A DNA stretch of 64,000 bases from Mariniphaga sediminis. Lineage in GTDB: Bacteria; Bacteroidota; Bacteroidia; Bacteroidales; Prolixibacteraceae. Made by a program: the position numbers and the translations under genes. Shown one piece after another: positions 42,883 through 53,620 of the stretch (its first letter is position 1; each line of letters opens with the position of its first letter). Where the stretch lies: assembly GCF_003573545.1 (NCBI RefSeq), contig NZ_QWET01000007.1, positions 124,001 to 188,000 of the forward strand, given 5' to 3'. The notes beneath the pieces were generated by a model. The model saw nothing but the letters and a program-made list of their open reading frames with translations, searched no databases and had not been told where the DNA came from.

Positions 42883-42995
42883 GTCATGGCTGGAATTGGC
42901 TCGATTAGACACAGTCGAATCTCGTGCCTGCCCCAGTTTCGGTCGGACCACTCAGACTTGTCTGACCGCCATTACCTCATACCACCAACGGTATC
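42868..42995 (+). repeat. attC-like palindrome after higA
   Basis: GTGGTATAAGTCATGG (42875-42890) pairs with CCATTACCTCATACCAC (right arm ending about 42987). An inner stem GGTCGGAC/GTCTGACC resembles the inner palindrome of the array site at 13506. The right edge reads CCAACGG with no clean GTT box. Confidence 0.45.
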
Positions 42996-43130
42996 CCTGC
43001 TTTTAATCGGAAGAGACTGAAATAAAACGTTCCGCATGTTTTTACATTCTTTTCGGCCCAACTTTTTGTTTGAGGTTTACAAATTCAGCAACACAATAAA
43101 TGCAGAAAACCACAATCCTTTTAAAGGATA

Positions 43131-43841
43131 TTAAAAGGCAATTCCCAGGCTTATTCCAACCCTGAAACCTGGGAAAAAGAAAGGTAACCACGTGGTCAGG
43201 TTGTCGTCGTTTACTTCATGTTCCAGCCTTTTATGCAGGTAGTTAATATCTTTAAAAACATTGCTCACATCTTCGGTAATGGACCCATAATCGAACCCTG
43301 CTTCCGGTTGTCTGAGCTGGTACTTGAGGGTTACAGAGTGATGGTCGATTCCGGCGCCAAAAAAGTAGAGATCCAGTGTAAATCTTTCTTCGATAATTAA
43401 CTGGTACCCCAGTTGAGCCCCTATTCCAACGGAATTTAGCCGCGTGTCAACTGTGTGTGCCCTGTCATCAATTTCATCGGAAAATTTCATTTTCTGATTA
43501 CTATAACGGGCATACGGGGCAATATAAAGTCCTTGCAGCGGTTCCTTTCCGGTGACGTAGAAACGGTATTCCAAAGAGGTGTTAATCCCGCCCTTACTTT
43601 CCTCCAGCGTATAAGCCGAAGGGGTAATTGTCTTTTCATTGAAAAAGGGACTGAGGGTGGGTTCCATATATCCTAACTTTAGAAGAATCGATTGCTTTTG
43701 ATTTGCCTTCCATTCATAGTTGAGATTGAAATGGCCCAGGAATGCATCTGAAAAACCGGCTTTGATTACATTATTTTGAGCAATAGCCGGGGTACAGAAC
43801 AGCAACAGTAACCCGGTTAAAATTTTGGTATGTTTTTTCAT
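43131..43841 (-). CDS. DUF3575-like outer-membrane protein
   Basis: A 236-residue exported beta-barrel. Signal peptide MKKHTKILTGLLLLFCTPAIAQ. The pattern NLNYEW, then YRFYVTGKEPLQGLYIAPY, and LGYQLIIEERFTLDLYFGAG-like strands match DUF3575 proteins. It ends FRVGISLGIAF. Function unknown; outer-membrane location inferred. Confidence 0.75.
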   Translation of the reverse strand: MKKHTKILTGLLLLFCTPAIAQNNVIKAGFSDAFLGHFNLNYEWKANQKQSILLKLGYMEPTLSPFFNEKTITPSAYTLEESKGGINTSLEYRFYVTGKEPLQGLYIAPYARYSNQKMKFSDEIDDRAHTVDTRLNSVGIGAQLGYQLIIEERFTLDLYFFGAGIDHHSVTLKYQLRQPEAGFDYGSITEDVSNVFKDINYLHKRLEHEVNDDNLTTWLPFFFPGFRVGISLGIAF

Positions 43842-44086
43842 CGTATATGGGTTTTAAAAAGTAAGTTCAATTTATGGATTTTCTACCAATCATCCTTTTT
43901 TTTAGATAAAAAGTTCTAATAAGATATTTTTGTGTTTATTCTTTTTTGTGGAAATATTCTACAACAGAAATGTGTAATCCCCGAGCGGAAAGATTGCGGT
44001 ATTGCCTTGTTTTTTTGTGAGAATAAGGTCGCTTCTGTTTGTTTATCAGTTGGTTTCAGTAATGGTTGTTTCCTGATTTTCTTTTC

Positions 44087-44102
44087 TGGCACGGTTATTC
44101 CA
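44087..44102 (+). promoter_or_regulatory. candidate sigma-54 promoter
   Basis: TGGCACGGTTATTCCA matches TGGCACRNNNNTTGCW at all fixed positions except one (C for G at 14). It lies 56 bases before the ATG at 44158; a sigma-54 activator gene is the next gene downstream. The rest of the 317 bp gap 43842-44157 shows no gene. Confidence 0.5.
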
Positions 44103-44157
44103 AATACCATTGTCAAGCGAGTAATTTATTAAATGTTGAATTAAAATGTTTAGAGCT

Positions 44158-44496
44158 ATGAAAAAGAGAATGGTAATGTCAATCGGATTATTGTTGATGG
44201 GTTTAGGAATAACAACAACTGTAATTGCTGCCGCACCGGAACAGCCAATGGTGGTGATGCAGGAAGAAGTAACGTTCAAGGAAATTCAAAAGGAAGAACT
44301 TCCTGAAACCGTAACGGCTGCAATTCAGGATGCGTATGCTGACTACACCTTGTCAAAAGCGTATGTGGGAAGTGATAGTTCTTATAAAGTAGAACTTACC
44401 CAGGGAGATGAAAACATCGCGGTATTTTTTAATGCCAATGGTGAGTTTTTGAAAGTTGAAAGAGCAGATAAGGGAGGCACTGAAGAGCCGCAATAA
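44158..44496 (+). CDS. small exported protein, PepSY-like
   Basis: A 112-residue protein started at 44158 (MKKRMVMSIGLLLMGLGITT), with a signal peptide ending near TVIAAAP. The mature part (FKEIQKEELPETVTAAIQDA, then YTLSKAYVG and YKVELTQGDENIAVFFNANGEF) has the helix-strand-strand pattern of the small periplasmic PepSY-like proteins. It sits between a sigma-54 promoter candidate and a sigma-54 activator gene, so control by that regulator is likely. Ligand unknown. Confidence 0.75.
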   Translation: MKKRMVMSIGLLLMGLGITTTVIAAAPEQPMVVMQEEVTFKEIQKEELPETVTAAIQDAYADYTLSKAYVGSDSSYKVELTQGDENIAVFFNANGEFLKVERADKGGTEEPQ

Positions 44497-44706
44497 TAAA
44501 GTCAAAAATTTAATACACACAAATATCAATATTTCATTTCTCAAAAAAGAAGCTGATCATTTAGTATTACTTCTTTGCTGCAAGAATGAGATTTAAGTGC
44601 CTGAAACCTCTGTCATCAAGAAATATCTTTTTGGCAGGGGTTCTTTCGTGTGTTTGTCGCTGTTAAAAAGTTACAATAATTAATACAGAAGGTCGTTTTT
44701 ATTGGT

Positions 44707-46080
44707 ATGAATAAATTGAACGGGCGCGAATCTCATTCTATGGCAAGTATTCTGATTATAGATGACGATGTTACATTTTGTATGATGCTGAAAACGCTGC
44801 TTGAAAAAAGCGGCTACCAGGTTACAAGCGTCTTTTCGCCTGTAGAAGCGAAACGGATCATTGAATCCCGCAGGTTCGACATCGTTTTTACCGACCTTCG
44901 GATGCCCGACATCAGCGGGATGGAATTAATCCGGCTTATTAAAAATAAAGAGCCAAAAACCCAGATTATTATGATGACGGGATATGCTGATATCTCGACA
45001 GCCATCGAATCAATAAAAAAGGGTGCTTTTAATTATATCCCCAAACCGCTTAACCGCGATGAGGTTTTGAATATTGTTCAGGAAGCCCTAGAGCAAGTCA
45101 ATGACGAACCTTTGGAAAAAGGGACAACGCATTGGAATGCCTCAGCATATCTTGAGGGAATTGGCCGGCCATCGCAGCGGCTGAAAGAGTATATTGAACT
45201 GGTGGCCCCAACGCCTATGTCGGTTTTGCTGGTGGGGGAGAGTGGTACCGGGAAAGAATATGCAGCGCGGTTTATTCATGAAAAAAGTAAACGGGCCCGG
45301 CGTCCTTTTGTGGCAGTCGATTGCGGAGCCATTCCTTCGGAACTGGTTGCCAGCGAATTTTTTGGTCATGTAAAAGGATCGTTTACCGGCGCCATATCCG
45401 ATAAAACAGGCTACTTTGAAGCAGCCAGCGGGGGAACTCTGTTTTTAGACGAAGTGGGGAACTTATCTTATAATACCCAAATACAGTTGCTGCGGGTTTT
45501 GCAGGAGAAGTCAGTGAAACCGGTAGGAAGTAACCGTGAGGTGCCGGTGGATGTACGGATAATTGCAGCTACCAACGAAAACCTTCAGGAGGCTCAGGAT
45601 AAAGGGGATTTTAGAAATGATTTATATCACCGGCTAAACGAATTTCAGATAAACGTGCCTCCTCTGCGGGAAAGGAAGTCTGACATTATGGTATTTGCAA
45701 ATTTCTTTCTGGAACAGGCAAATGAGTACCTCGATAAGTCGGTTGCCGGTTTTGAAAAAGATGTGGAGCAGGTTTTTCTGGATTATCCCTGGCCCGGGAA
45801 TTTGCGCGAAATGAAAAACATGGTTAAGCGGGCTACTTTACTGGCACGGGGGGAAATGATTACATGGAAGGAAATTCCTGAAGAATTATATACGCGTAAA
45901 TCGATTGATGGTGAATTTGCCCTGTTTAACAAAGAAGATGAAACCCAAGCCATTCAGAAGGCCCTGGAGGCAGCTGATTATAATAAAAGTGAAGCCGCAC
46001 GCCTGCTTAAAATTGACCGGAAAACCCTGTATAATAAACTAAAACTTTACAATATAAACGTTCCCGGTAAAGATATGTGA
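44707..46080 (+). CDS. sigma-54-dependent response regulator (NtrC family)
   Basis: A 457-residue regulator. Receiver domain about 12-130 (ILIIDDDV; phosphoacceptor Asp in IVFTDLRMPD), AAA+ domain about 150-380 with Walker A GESGTGKE, sigma-54 contact loop GSFTGA (Ser for Ala in GAFTGA), Walker B GGTLFLDEVG, arginine-finger region, and a Fis-type HTH at the C-terminus (NKSEAARLLKIDRKTLYNKL). A start at 44740 (MASILIIDDD) is equally plausible. Its 3' end overlaps the convergent kinase gene by 34 bp. Confidence 0.95.
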   Translation: MNKLNGRESHSMASILIIDDDVTFCMMLKTLLEKSGYQVTSVFSPVEAKRIIESRRFDIVFTDLRMPDISGMELIRLIKNKEPKTQIIMMTGYADISTAIESIKKGAFNYIPKPLNRDEVLNIVQEALEQVNDEPLEKGTTHWNASAYLEGIGRPSQRLKEYIELVAPTPMSVLLVGESGTGKEYAARFIHEKSKRARRPFVAVDCGAIPSELVASEFFGHVKGSFTGAISDKTGYFEAASGGTLFLDEVGNLSYNTQIQLLRVLQEKSVKPVGSNREVPVDVRIIAATNENLQEAQDKGDFRNDLYHRLNEFQINVPPLRERKSDIMVFANFFLEQANEYLDKSVAGFEKDVEQVFLDYPWPGNLREMKNMVKRATLLARGEMITWKEIPEELYTRKSIDGEFALFNKEDETQAIQKALEAADYNKSEAARLLKIDRKTLYNKLKLYNINVPGKDM

Positions 46081-48590
46081 TGATCTTTTCCAATTTTTTT
46101 CATAATGGTTTCAACCATGGAAAGGGCTAATTCGCCTGTTGCGAGCCATTCCTCTTTCCTTTCTTTTCCGTAATCATTCCGTTCCAGTTTTTCCAGTGGC
46201 CTTATCACTTTTTTGGCTTCCAGCTGCCTGAACATTGGAAGCATTTTATGGGCCAGTTCGGTAAGCGACTCAAAATCGCTGTTGTGAAGATGTTGCCTGA
46301 ATAGCTGGATGTTTTGAGCAGTTGATTCAATAAAGGAAGCGAGAATGTCACGGGTAGTTTCCGGATCGTCAGAAGCAAAAGCTTTTATTGCATCAATGTT
46401 GTAATCACTGTTTGTTTTGGTATGATTGTTTGGTATCTGGCGAAGGCCGGCCTTTTCCCTGTTCATAACAAGGGCAACCTGTTTTAAAAGTTCTTCGGGA
46501 CGAAAGGGTTTTTGAAGAAAGGTGGAAAATCCTGCATTCTCATATACCTGTTTTCTCGGCAATTCTCCTGATACAGCAATGGCTCGTGCCTTTCCGCTGG
46601 AATTTTTTCTGAAAAAGTACAACAATTCAAATCCGCTCATGCGGGGCATCCTGATGTCTGTAATGAGCAGATCGAATGATTCTTTTCGTATGGCCTTCAG
46701 CGCTTCCCGTGGTTCTGAAAAGGCATTTACACGGAGCCGGGCAGCCCGGAGTACGGTAGCTGTCATGTCAAGTAAAACAGAATCGTCATCTACCAGCAAA
46801 ACCTTTTCTCCGTTAAACGAAAATTGATTGATATCGGGAATGGGGGGCATTGTTGCCATTCGTTGTTTTCCGGATGTATAAGCAGGCAGAGGCTGCAAAG
46901 GAAACATTACTGTAAAATGACTGCCCTTTCTGTGTTGACTTTTGAAGGTAATCGATCCGTTCATCAATTCAACAAGGCGTTTTGTGATGGTAAGCCCCAG
47001 CCCTGTCCCTTCATATTGGCGCCCTTCTTCCGAAGAAACCTGCGAGAATTCTTCAAAAATAAGCGGGGCATTCTCTGCAACGATACCGATTCCGGTGTCA
47101 ATCACATCAAACTGTATCCAATCTGTCTGGTCTTCTGTTTTTTGTACAATTCCTTTCACGGTAACTTTTCCGCTATCGGTAAATTTAATAGCATTGGAAA
47201 TCAAGTTTCCCAAAATCTGTTTTATCCTTATGGGATCGGAAGTGTAAACAGTATCGGGCCGCAGTTGATTTTGCCATTCCAGTTCGAGTTTTTTTTCTGC
47301 TGCGAGAGGGTAAAAACCGGAAATGACCTCATCTGTAAGATCGTTCAGGTTAAATCGTATGTTTTCAAATTTAAATTTTCCTGTCTGAAGCCGGGCAAAA
47401 TCCATCAGGTCGTTAATCAGCCTGAGAATATATTCTGCCGACTGTTGGATATTTTCGAGGTAGCTTTTCTGTTGTGTTGTTGCATTTTCCCTCTCCGTGA
47501 GTTGCGCGTAGCCAATGATTGAACTTAACGGGGATTTGAGATCGTGGGTAATGCTTAGCATAAACTGTTCTTTGCTTTTCAGGAGCATTTCCGAGTAGGC
47601 TTTCTCTTTTTCGAGATTTTGACGGTAGTGCTGGCTTCGGGAAATATCCTGTAAAATGAGTATAAGAAATCCTGTAATCACAAGCAAAGCAATAATGCCG
47701 AGCAAAATGATAATGTTGGTCATGTCTGCAATCCGCTCTTGTTGTATTTCAACTTTTCTTATTGAACTAATAAGTTCTTCATTTTCGAACTTCGAGAGCA
47801 TCTGCCTGATTTGGAGCGTAATGGTTTTGTCGTTATCTGCAATATCCTGCTCTTTTTTTACCAGCTTTTTTTCATAAGCCACACTTTCTTCCCTGATGTC
47901 TTCAATGACAGAAGATAAAAATTGCCGGACAGAATCTGCCGGGTTGAATGCGTTTAAAATACTATCGACCTTCATCGATTGATTCACTACTACTTTGAGT
48001 GTTGTGTCGGGTTTTTCATGGGGTGAAAATACATGAACAAGCCGCTCAAAAAACTTTTTCTTTTTTTGTTTTATAATAACGCTGTCTTTTCGGGTAGATA
48101 CTGTTTTATAAATACTTAGAAGTTGGTTTATGGAATCTTCGTTACTGGTTAAGCGCAGCATGGCTTTTTCATACATTTTTTCAGACGAGCCGGCATTTTT
48201 TATGGCAACCAGTTCTTTCAGGTTTTGCCTTTTTTTTGCCAGCAATTTTCCAATACTGTCGGCGTGCATTTGCTGCAGCGGACTCCCGGCAATTTTTCCA
48301 AGCGAGTCGATTTGGACGGAGATTGAATCCATTAACACATTATATGCTTTGTGGTGACCCCTTTTTCCGGTTTGTAAATAACTCCTTTCCAGCCCTTCCG
48401 CTTCATATAAATTGGTTAATATTGAATTGGTAATAAGTATCTTATCATTTACCGGGCTGATGTCCACCTGGTTTTTATACAGCTCCAGCGTTTCATTGTA
48501 AATCAGCCATACCGTAGCCGATGCAATGATTACAAGAGTTATATATCCCAAAAAGATGTTGATTTTAACCGATTTCAAGCGTTTGGCCAT
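46047..48590 (-). CDS. hybrid sensor histidine kinase with receiver and Hpt domains
   Basis: An 847-residue inner-membrane kinase. Two helices (about 10-30 and 293-315) flank a largely helical periplasmic domain with a Lys-rich stretch. HisKA has the phospho-His in SITHDLKSPLSSIIGYAQL near 350, HATPase motifs are NLISNAIKF, DTGIGI and GTGLGL, a receiver domain (VLLVDDDSVLLD, LLITDIRMPR) spans about 605-715, and an Hpt-like tail has ELAHKMLPMFRQLEA near 790. The convergent sigma-54 regulator is its likely output partner. Confidence 0.93.
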   Translation of the reverse strand: MAKRLKSVKINIFLGYITLVIIASATVWLIYNETLELYKNQVDISPVNDKILITNSILTNLYEAEGLERSYLQTGKRGHHKAYNVLMDSISVQIDSLGKIAGSPLQQMHADSIGKLLAKKRQNLKELVAIKNAGSSEKMYEKAMLRLTSNEDSINQLLSIYKTVSTRKDSVIIKQKKKKFFERLVHVFSPHEKPDTTLKVVVNQSMKVDSILNAFNPADSVRQFLSSVIEDIREESVAYEKKLVKKEQDIADNDKTITLQIRQMLSKFENEELISSIRKVEIQQERIADMTNIIILLGIIALLVITGFLILILQDISRSQHYRQNLEKEKAYSEMLLKSKEQFMLSITHDLKSPLSSIIGYAQLTERENATTQQKSYLENIQQSAEYILRLINDLMDFARLQTGKFKFENIRFNLNDLTDEVISGFYPLAAEKKLELEWQNQLRPDTVYTSDPIRIKQILGNLISNAIKFTDSGKVTVKGIVQKTEDQTDWIQFDVIDTGIGIVAENAPLIFEEFSQVSSEEGRQYEGTGLGLTITKRLVELMNGSITFKSQHRKGSHFTVMFPLQPLPAYTSGKQRMATMPPIPDINQFSFNGEKVLLVDDDSVLLDMTATVLRAARLRVNAFSEPREALKAIRKESFDLLITDIRMPRMSGFELLYFFRKNSSGKARAIAVSGELPRKQVYENAGFSTFLQKPFRPEELLKQVALVMNREKAGLRQIPNNHTKTNSDYNIDAIKAFASDDPETTRDILASFIESTAQNIQLFRQHLHNSDFESLTELAHKMLPMFRQLEAKKVIRPLEKLERNDYGKERKEEWLATGELALSMVETIMKKIGKDHHISLPGTFIL

Positions 48591-48707
48591 AAAATAAGCA
48601 TTATGTGTTTTATCATCATAAAACGATAGGAAATAAGTGAAGTTGTGTAAAGGAAATAAAATTACGCAATCTCAATTTTAATTTTTTGAAAAAAAAGCTT
48701 GAAATGG

Positions 48708-48812
48708 TTTGTTCTTTGCTCAAAATTAGTACTTTTGCGTGCCGTTTTTCAGGGGGAAACTGTATTTTACTTCTGGAAATCATGGTTTTTATTGAAATTT
48801 AACATACTTTTG
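48708..48812 (+). promoter_or_regulatory. two promoters of the ribosomal operon
   Basis: TACTTTTG at 48730-48737 with TTTG 18 bases upstream (48708-48711), and TACTTTTG at 48805-48812. Both fit TAnnTTTG and are followed by GC. They lie 123 and 48 bases before the rpsL ATG. Confidence 0.7.
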
Positions 48813-48859
48813 CAGTCCATTTTTTGGATTGATATTAACAAATAAAAAAACAGGTATTT

Positions 48860-49234
48860 ATGCCAACGATTCAACAGTTAGTTAGAAAAGGAAGACAAAA
48901 CAAGGTGGAGAAAAGTAAATCTCCGGCTCTTGACTCGTGTCCGCAGCGTCGCGGTGTGTGTGTGCGTGTTTACACTACTACTCCGAAGAAGCCGAATTCA
49001 GCTATGCGTAAAGTAGCCAGGGTAAGGCTTACCAACGGGAAAGAAGTGAATGCATATATTCCGGGTGAAGGACACAACCTACAGGAACACTCCATCGTTT
49101 TAGTGCGTGGAGGCAGGGTAAAAGACCTTCCCGGTGTACGTTATCACCTGGTACGTGGTGCCCTTGATACTGCCGGCGTGGAAGGACGTTTGCAAAGACG
49201 TTCGAAATACGGTGCAAAGAAACCGAAGAAATAA
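48860..49234 (+). CDS. rpsL: 30S ribosomal protein S12
   Basis: Decoding-centre protein of 124 residues. [20 protein letters not shown] near 41-60 and [19 protein letters not shown] near 84-102 hold the lysines where streptomycin resistance arises; both are wild-type. First gene of the operon. Confidence 0.98.
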   Translation: MPTIQQLVRKGRQNKVEKSKSPALDSCPQRRGVCVRVYTTTPKKPNSAMRKVARVRLTNGKEVNAYIPGEGHNLQEHSIVLVRGGRVKDLPGVRYHLVRGALDTAGVEGRLQRRSKYGAKKPKK

Positions 49235-49363
49235 TAGATAAAATTAATTGTAAATTCGTTATTTACAGTGGTTTGGTTGAGTAAGCGAATCTCTCAAGTC
49301 TTCCGGAGATAAACTGAAGGCCGCCTTAGGGCAACCGATTTAAATAACACTAAAAATTTAGAA
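49235..49363 (+). promoter_or_regulatory. rpsL-rpsG spacer, possible regulatory leader
   Basis: The 129 bp spacer is unusually long for this operon. It holds TCTTCCGGAGATAAACTGAA and GGCCGCCTTAGGGCAACC, short complementary G/C segments that could fold. Control by S7, known in enterobacteria at this junction, is possible but not shown. Confidence 0.25.
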
Positions 49364-49840
49364 ATGAGAAAGACAAAACCAAAGAAGCGAATTCTTCTGC
49401 CGGACCCTAAGTTCAATGATACTTTGGTAACCCGGTTTGTCAATGATTTAATGAAAGATGGGAAAAAGTCTGTGGCTTATTCCATTTTCTACGATACACT
49501 GGAACTCGTAGAGAAACGTGTGAAGGAAACGGAGCTTTCTCCGCTTGAAGTTTGGAAAAAAGCACTTGAAAATGTAACCCCGGCTGTGGAAGTAAAAAGT
49601 CGCCGTGTAGGGGGTGCTACTTTTCAGGTACCAATGGAAATCAGGGAAGCCAGGAAAGTTTCAATCAGTATTAAAAACCTGATTTTGTTTGCCCGTAAAC
49701 GTTCCGGAAAATCCATGGCAGATAAACTGTCTGCTGAAATTGTTGCTGCCTTCAACAATGAAGGAGGCGCTTACAAGCGTAAAGAGGATACCCATCGTAT
49801 GGCGGAAGCAAACCGTGCATTCGCGCATTTCAGATTTTAG
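49364..49840 (+). CDS. rpsG: 30S ribosomal protein S7
   Basis: Nucleates assembly of the 30S head on the 16S 3' domain. 158 residues. [20 protein letters not shown] opening, [15 protein letters not shown], and the C-terminal [20 protein letters not shown]. Confidence 0.98.
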   Translation: MRKTKPKKRILLPDPKFNDTLVTRFVNDLMKDGKKSVAYSIFYDTLELVEKRVKETELSPLEVWKKALENVTPAVEVKSRRVGGATFQVPMEIREARKVSISIKNLILFARKRSGKSMADKLSAEIVAAFNNEGGAYKRKEDTHRMAEANRAFAHFRF

Positions 49841-49897
49841 TCTAGTCGTAGAAAATGGTTTAATGGTACGGATTAGAAAAATGGTTTAAAAAAGGTT

Positions 49898-52009
49898 ATG
49901 GCTAAACAAGATCTGAAATATACAAGAAATATAGGCATCATGGCGCACATCGATGCGGGTAAAACAACTACCACGGAACGGATTTTATTCTATACCGGGT
50001 TAACGCATCGGCTGGGTGAAACACATGATGGCTCTGCTACAATGGACTGGATGGAGCAGGAGCAGGAAAGGGGAATTACGATTACCTCGGCTGCTACTAC
50101 TACCTTCTGGAAATACAACGATCAGGAACATAAAATCAATATAATCGATACTCCCGGACACGTCGATTTTACCGTAGAAGTAGAACGCTCGCTGCGGATT
50201 CTGGACGGAACAGTTGCACTATTTTGTGCTGTGGGAGGTGTTGAAGCACAGTCGGAAACAGTTTGGCGTCAGGCTGAAAAGTATGGCGTTCCCCGAATAG
50301 CGTTCATTAATAAAATGGATCGTCAGGGGGCTGATTTCTATAATGTTTATAATGAAATTAAGGAAAAGCTAGGAGCCAATCCGGTTCCGATACAAATTCC
50401 AATCGGTGCAGAGGAAAAATTCGAAGGTGTGATTGACCTCATTGAGATGAAGGCAATTCGCTGGTTCGAAGATGAAACCATGGGCACAAACTACAGTCTC
50501 GAAGAGATTCCTGCTGATATGTTGGAACAGGCTGAAGAATGGCGTGGAAAACTGGTGGAATCTGTTGCCGAAGTAGATGATGAATTGCTCGAACGCTATT
50601 TTGAAGACCCGGAATCGATTACCACAGAGGAAATGCTGAAAGTAATCAGAAGGGCTACAATAGAAGGGATTATTATTCCTCTGATGTGTGGTTCGGCCTT
50701 CAAAAATAAAGGAGTTCAGCGTTTGCTCGATGCGGTTTGTTCTTTTCTGCCGAGCCCGCTTGATAATGGAGATGTTACAGGTGTGAATCCTGTTATTAAT
50801 AAAGAAGTTAAACGTACCGCTGATGTGGAAGAACCGCTTGCAGCCCTGGCGTTTAAAATTGCTACCGACCCGTTTGTTGGCCGATTGGCTTATATGCGTG
50901 TTTATTCCGGTAAGATTGAAGCCGGTTCGCAGGTACTCAATAGCCGAACTGGAAAGAAAGAACGTATCTCCCGGCTGTATCAGATGCACTCCAACAAACA
51001 AAACCCGAAAGAGGTAATTGAAGCCGGAGACATTTGTGCTGCTGTAGGATTTAAAGATATCCGTACCGGAGACACTCTTTGCGATGTAAAGCATCCTATT
51101 GAACTGGAAAGTATGGATTTTCCGGAACCTGTTATTGGAATTGCTGTTGAACCAAAATCACAGAAAGACCTTGACCGGTTATCTAACGGATTGTCGAAAC
51201 TCGCAGAAGAAGACCCGACATTTAAGGTTCAGACTGATCATGATTCGGGCCAGACTGTTATACGGGGAATGGGGGAATTGCACCTCGAAATTATTGTTGA
51301 TCGCCTGAGAAGAGAATTTAAGGTAGAATGTAACCAGGGTGCCCCGCAGGTGGCCTACAAAGAGGCTATCAGTAAGCCGGTTGATTTGCGTGAAGTATTC
51401 AAGAAACAAACCGGGGGCCGTGGTAAATTTGCCGATATTGTCGTTAAAATTGAACCGGCAGAAGAAGGAAAAGTTGGATTGGAATTTATTGATCAGGTAA
51501 AAGGAGGAAACATTCCGCGAGAATACATTCCTTCTGTTCAGAAAGGTTTTAATGAAGCTATGTCAAACGGTCCGCTTGCCGGATTCCCGGTTGACAGTTT
51601 AAAAGTTACCTTGCTCGATGGTTCATACCACGCAGTGGATTCCGATCAGTTGTCGTTTGAAATTTGCGCCCGGCAGGCATTCAGGCATGCAGCTTCTAAA
51701 GCTGGTCCCAAATTGCTCGAACCCATTATGAAACTGGAGATTGTTACTCCGGAAGAATATATGGGAGATATTATTGGTGACCTTAACCGTCGTCGTGGCG
51801 ATGTTTCCGGCATGATGTCAAAAGGGAATGCCCGGGTGATTCATGCAAAAGTTCCGCTTTCGGAACAATTTGGTTATGTTACAGTGTTACGTACTTTATC
51901 TTCCGGAAGGGCAACCTCCTCAATGGAGTTTAGCCACTACCAGGAAGTGCCGCGTAGTCTGGCTGAAAAAGTGCTGGAAAGTGTACAGGGAAAAGTTGAT
52001 TTATTATAA
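49898..52009 (+). CDS. fusA: elongation factor G
   Basis: Translocation GTPase of 703 residues. G1 [19 protein letters not shown], switch [14 protein letters not shown] at G4, then domains II-V ending with [12 protein letters not shown]. It is the EF-G1 type, as expected at this locus. Confidence 0.98.
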   Translation: MAKQDLKYTRNIGIMAHIDAGKTTTTERILFYTGLTHRLGETHDGSATMDWMEQEQERGITITSAATTTFWKYNDQEHKINIIDTPGHVDFTVEVERSLRILDGTVALFCAVGGVEAQSETVWRQAEKYGVPRIAFINKMDRQGADFYNVYNEIKEKLGANPVPIQIPIGAEEKFEGVIDLIEMKAIRWFEDETMGTNYSLEEIPADMLEQAEEWRGKLVESVAEVDDELLERYFEDPESITTEEMLKVIRRATIEGIIIPLMCGSAFKNKGVQRLLDAVCSFLPSPLDNGDVTGVNPVINKEVKRTADVEEPLAALAFKIATDPFVGRLAYMRVYSGKIEAGSQVLNSRTGKKERISRLYQMHSNKQNPKEVIEAGDICAAVGFKDIRTGDTLCDVKHPIELESMDFPEPVIGIAVEPKSQKDLDRLSNGLSKLAEEDPTFKVQTDHDSGQTVIRGMGELHLEIIVDRLRREFKVECNQGAPQVAYKEAISKPVDLREVFKKQTGGRGKFADIVVKIEPAEEGKVGLEFIDQVKGGNIPREYIPSVQKGFNEAMSNGPLAGFPVDSLKVTLLDGSYHAVDSDQLSFEICARQAFRHAASKAGPKLLEPIMKLEIVTPEEYMGDIIGDLNRRRGDVSGMMSKGNARVIHAKVPLSEQFGYVTVLRTLSSGRATSSMEFSHYQEVPRSLAEKVLESVQGKVDLL

Positions 52010-52032
52010 ATATTTTTAACAGAGTTCTCAAA

Positions 52033-52338
52033 ATGAGCCAAAAGATCAGAATTAAGCTGAAATCGTACGATCACAACCTGGTTGACAAGTCGGCTGAGAA
52101 GATCGTTAAAACGGTGAAAACCACAGGTGCAGTGGTAAGCGGTCCTATTCCGCTGCCCACTCATAAAAGGGTGTTTACCGTTTTGCGTTCTACCTTTGTA
52201 AATAAAAAATCAAGGGAACAGTTTCAGTTGTCATCTTACAAACGTTTGATCGACATTTACAGCTCAACGGCAAAAACAATTGACGCCCTGATGAAGCTGG
52301 AATTGCCCAGTGGCGTTGAAGTAGAAATTAAAGTTTGA
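52033..52338 (+). CDS. rpsJ: 30S ribosomal protein S10
   Basis: 101 residues; also the transcription factor Nus[21 protein letters not shown] opening and [17 protein letters not shown] middle with the loop that contacts NusB and NusG. It follows fusA by 23 bp, so str and S10 clusters form one unit here without tuf. Confidence 0.98.
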   Translation: MSQKIRIKLKSYDHNLVDKSAEKIVKTVKTTGAVVSGPIPLPTHKRVFTVLRSTFVNKKSREQFQLSSYKRLIDIYSSTAKTIDALMKLELPSGVEVEIKV

Positions 52339-52358
52339 TAAATTAAAAAGTAGTCGAA

Positions 52359-52988
52359 ATGGCTGGTATTATTGGAAAAAAAATCGGAATGACATCCGTA
52401 TTCAGTGTTGAGGGGAAAAATATCCCATGCACTGTGATTGAAGCCGGTCCCTGTGTGGTTACACAGGTGAAGACCAAAGAGAAGGAAGGCTACGATGCGT
52501 TGCAACTTGCTTTCGGTGACAAAAAAGAAAAAAGATCGACCAAAGCTGAATTTGGTCACTTTAAAAAAGCCGGAACAACGCCAAAACGCGAAGTAGTTGA
52601 ATTTAAAAGCACCTACCAGGAAGATTATAAACTGGGAGACGAAGTTACAGTTGATATTTTTCATGAGCTGGACTACGTTGATGTAGTGGGTGTTTCAAAA
52701 GGGAAAGGCTTTCAGGGCGTAGTAAAGCGTCATAATTTTCGGGGGGTAAATGACCAAACCCATGGACAGCACAACAGGTTAAGAGCACCAGGTTCTATTG
52801 GTGCATCCTCTTGGCCAAGCCGCGTTTTTAAAGGAATGCGCATGGCCGGAAGAACCGGTAATGAAACCATTACCATCGAAAACCTGATGGTGATGAAAGT
52901 GGTTCCTGAAAAGAATTTGTTAGTGGTGAAAGGTTCAGTGCCTGGCGCCAAAGGTTCATATTTAATTATTAGGAAACAATGGAACTAA
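52359..52988 (+). CDS. rplC: 50S ribosomal protein L3
   Basis: 209 residues; reaches the peptidyl-transferase centre. [13 protein letters not shown] start, [20 protein letters not shown] near 130 (the Gln methylated in other bacteria). Its last 10 bases overlap rplD. Confidence 0.98.
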   Translation: MAGIIGKKIGMTSVFSVEGKNIPCTVIEAGPCVVTQVKTKEKEGYDALQLAFGDKKEKRSTKAEFGHFKKAGTTPKREVVEFKSTYQEDYKLGDEVTVDIFHELDYVDVVGVSKGKGFQGVVKRHNFRGVNDQTHGQHNRLRAPGSIGASSWPSRVFKGMRMAGRTGNETITIENLMVMKVVPEKNLLVVKGSVPGAKGSYLIIRKQWN

Positions 52989-53608
52989 GTGTACTGAATA
53001 GAGAAGGAAAAGAAACGGGGAGAAAAGTAACTTTAAACGACCTGATTTTTGGAGTAGAACCCAACGACCATGCCATTTATCTTGATGTAAAACAATACAT
53101 GGCAAACAAGCGTCAGGGAACTCATAAATCGAAAGAGCGCAGCGAAGTTGCCGGAAGTACCCGTAAAATTAAGAGGCAAAAAGGAACCGGTACAGCACGT
53201 GCCGGCAGCATAAAATCGCCTGTATTCCGCGGTGGTGGTACTATTTTTGGACCACGTCCCAAAAGCTACGATTTCAAACTGAACAAAAAAGTGAAACAGT
53301 TGGCAAGGAAATCGGCGCTGACATACAAAGCCCGGGAAAACAATATTTTCGTTTTAGAAGATTTTAACCTGGAAGCTCCGAAAACAAAAGAAATGGTGAA
53401 CATTAAAAGTAATTTGCAAATTGCTGATAAAAAGTCACTTTTCGTTTTACCAGCCGAAAATAATAATATATATTTGTCGTCCAGAAATTTACAGGATGTT
53501 TCGGTTGTAATTGCTTCTGAGTTAAATACTTATCAGATTCTGAACGCAAAAACTATTGTTCTTCTCGAAGGTTCTGTGAAGAAAATAGAAGAAGCATTTA
53601 AACTTTAA
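52979..53608 (+). CDS. rplD: 50S ribosomal protein L4
   Basis: 209 residues lining the exit tunnel. The loop [20 protein letters not shown], then [20 protein letters not shown], is the tunnel arm where macrolide resistance maps. ATG lies inside the rplC stop region (10 bp overlap), implying coupling. E. coli L4 represses this operon; no S10 leader was recognised here. Confidence 0.98.
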   Translation: MELSVLNREGKETGRKVTLNDLIFGVEPNDHAIYLDVKQYMANKRQGTHKSKERSEVAGSTRKIKRQKGTGTARAGSIKSPVFRGGGTIFGPRPKSYDFKLNKKVKQLARKSALTYKARENNIFVLEDFNLEAPKTKEMVNIKSNLQIADKKSLFVLPAENNNIYLSSRNLQDVSVVIASELNTYQILNAKTIVLLEGSVKKIEEAFKL

Positions 53609-53620
53609 GGCGATTTAAAA

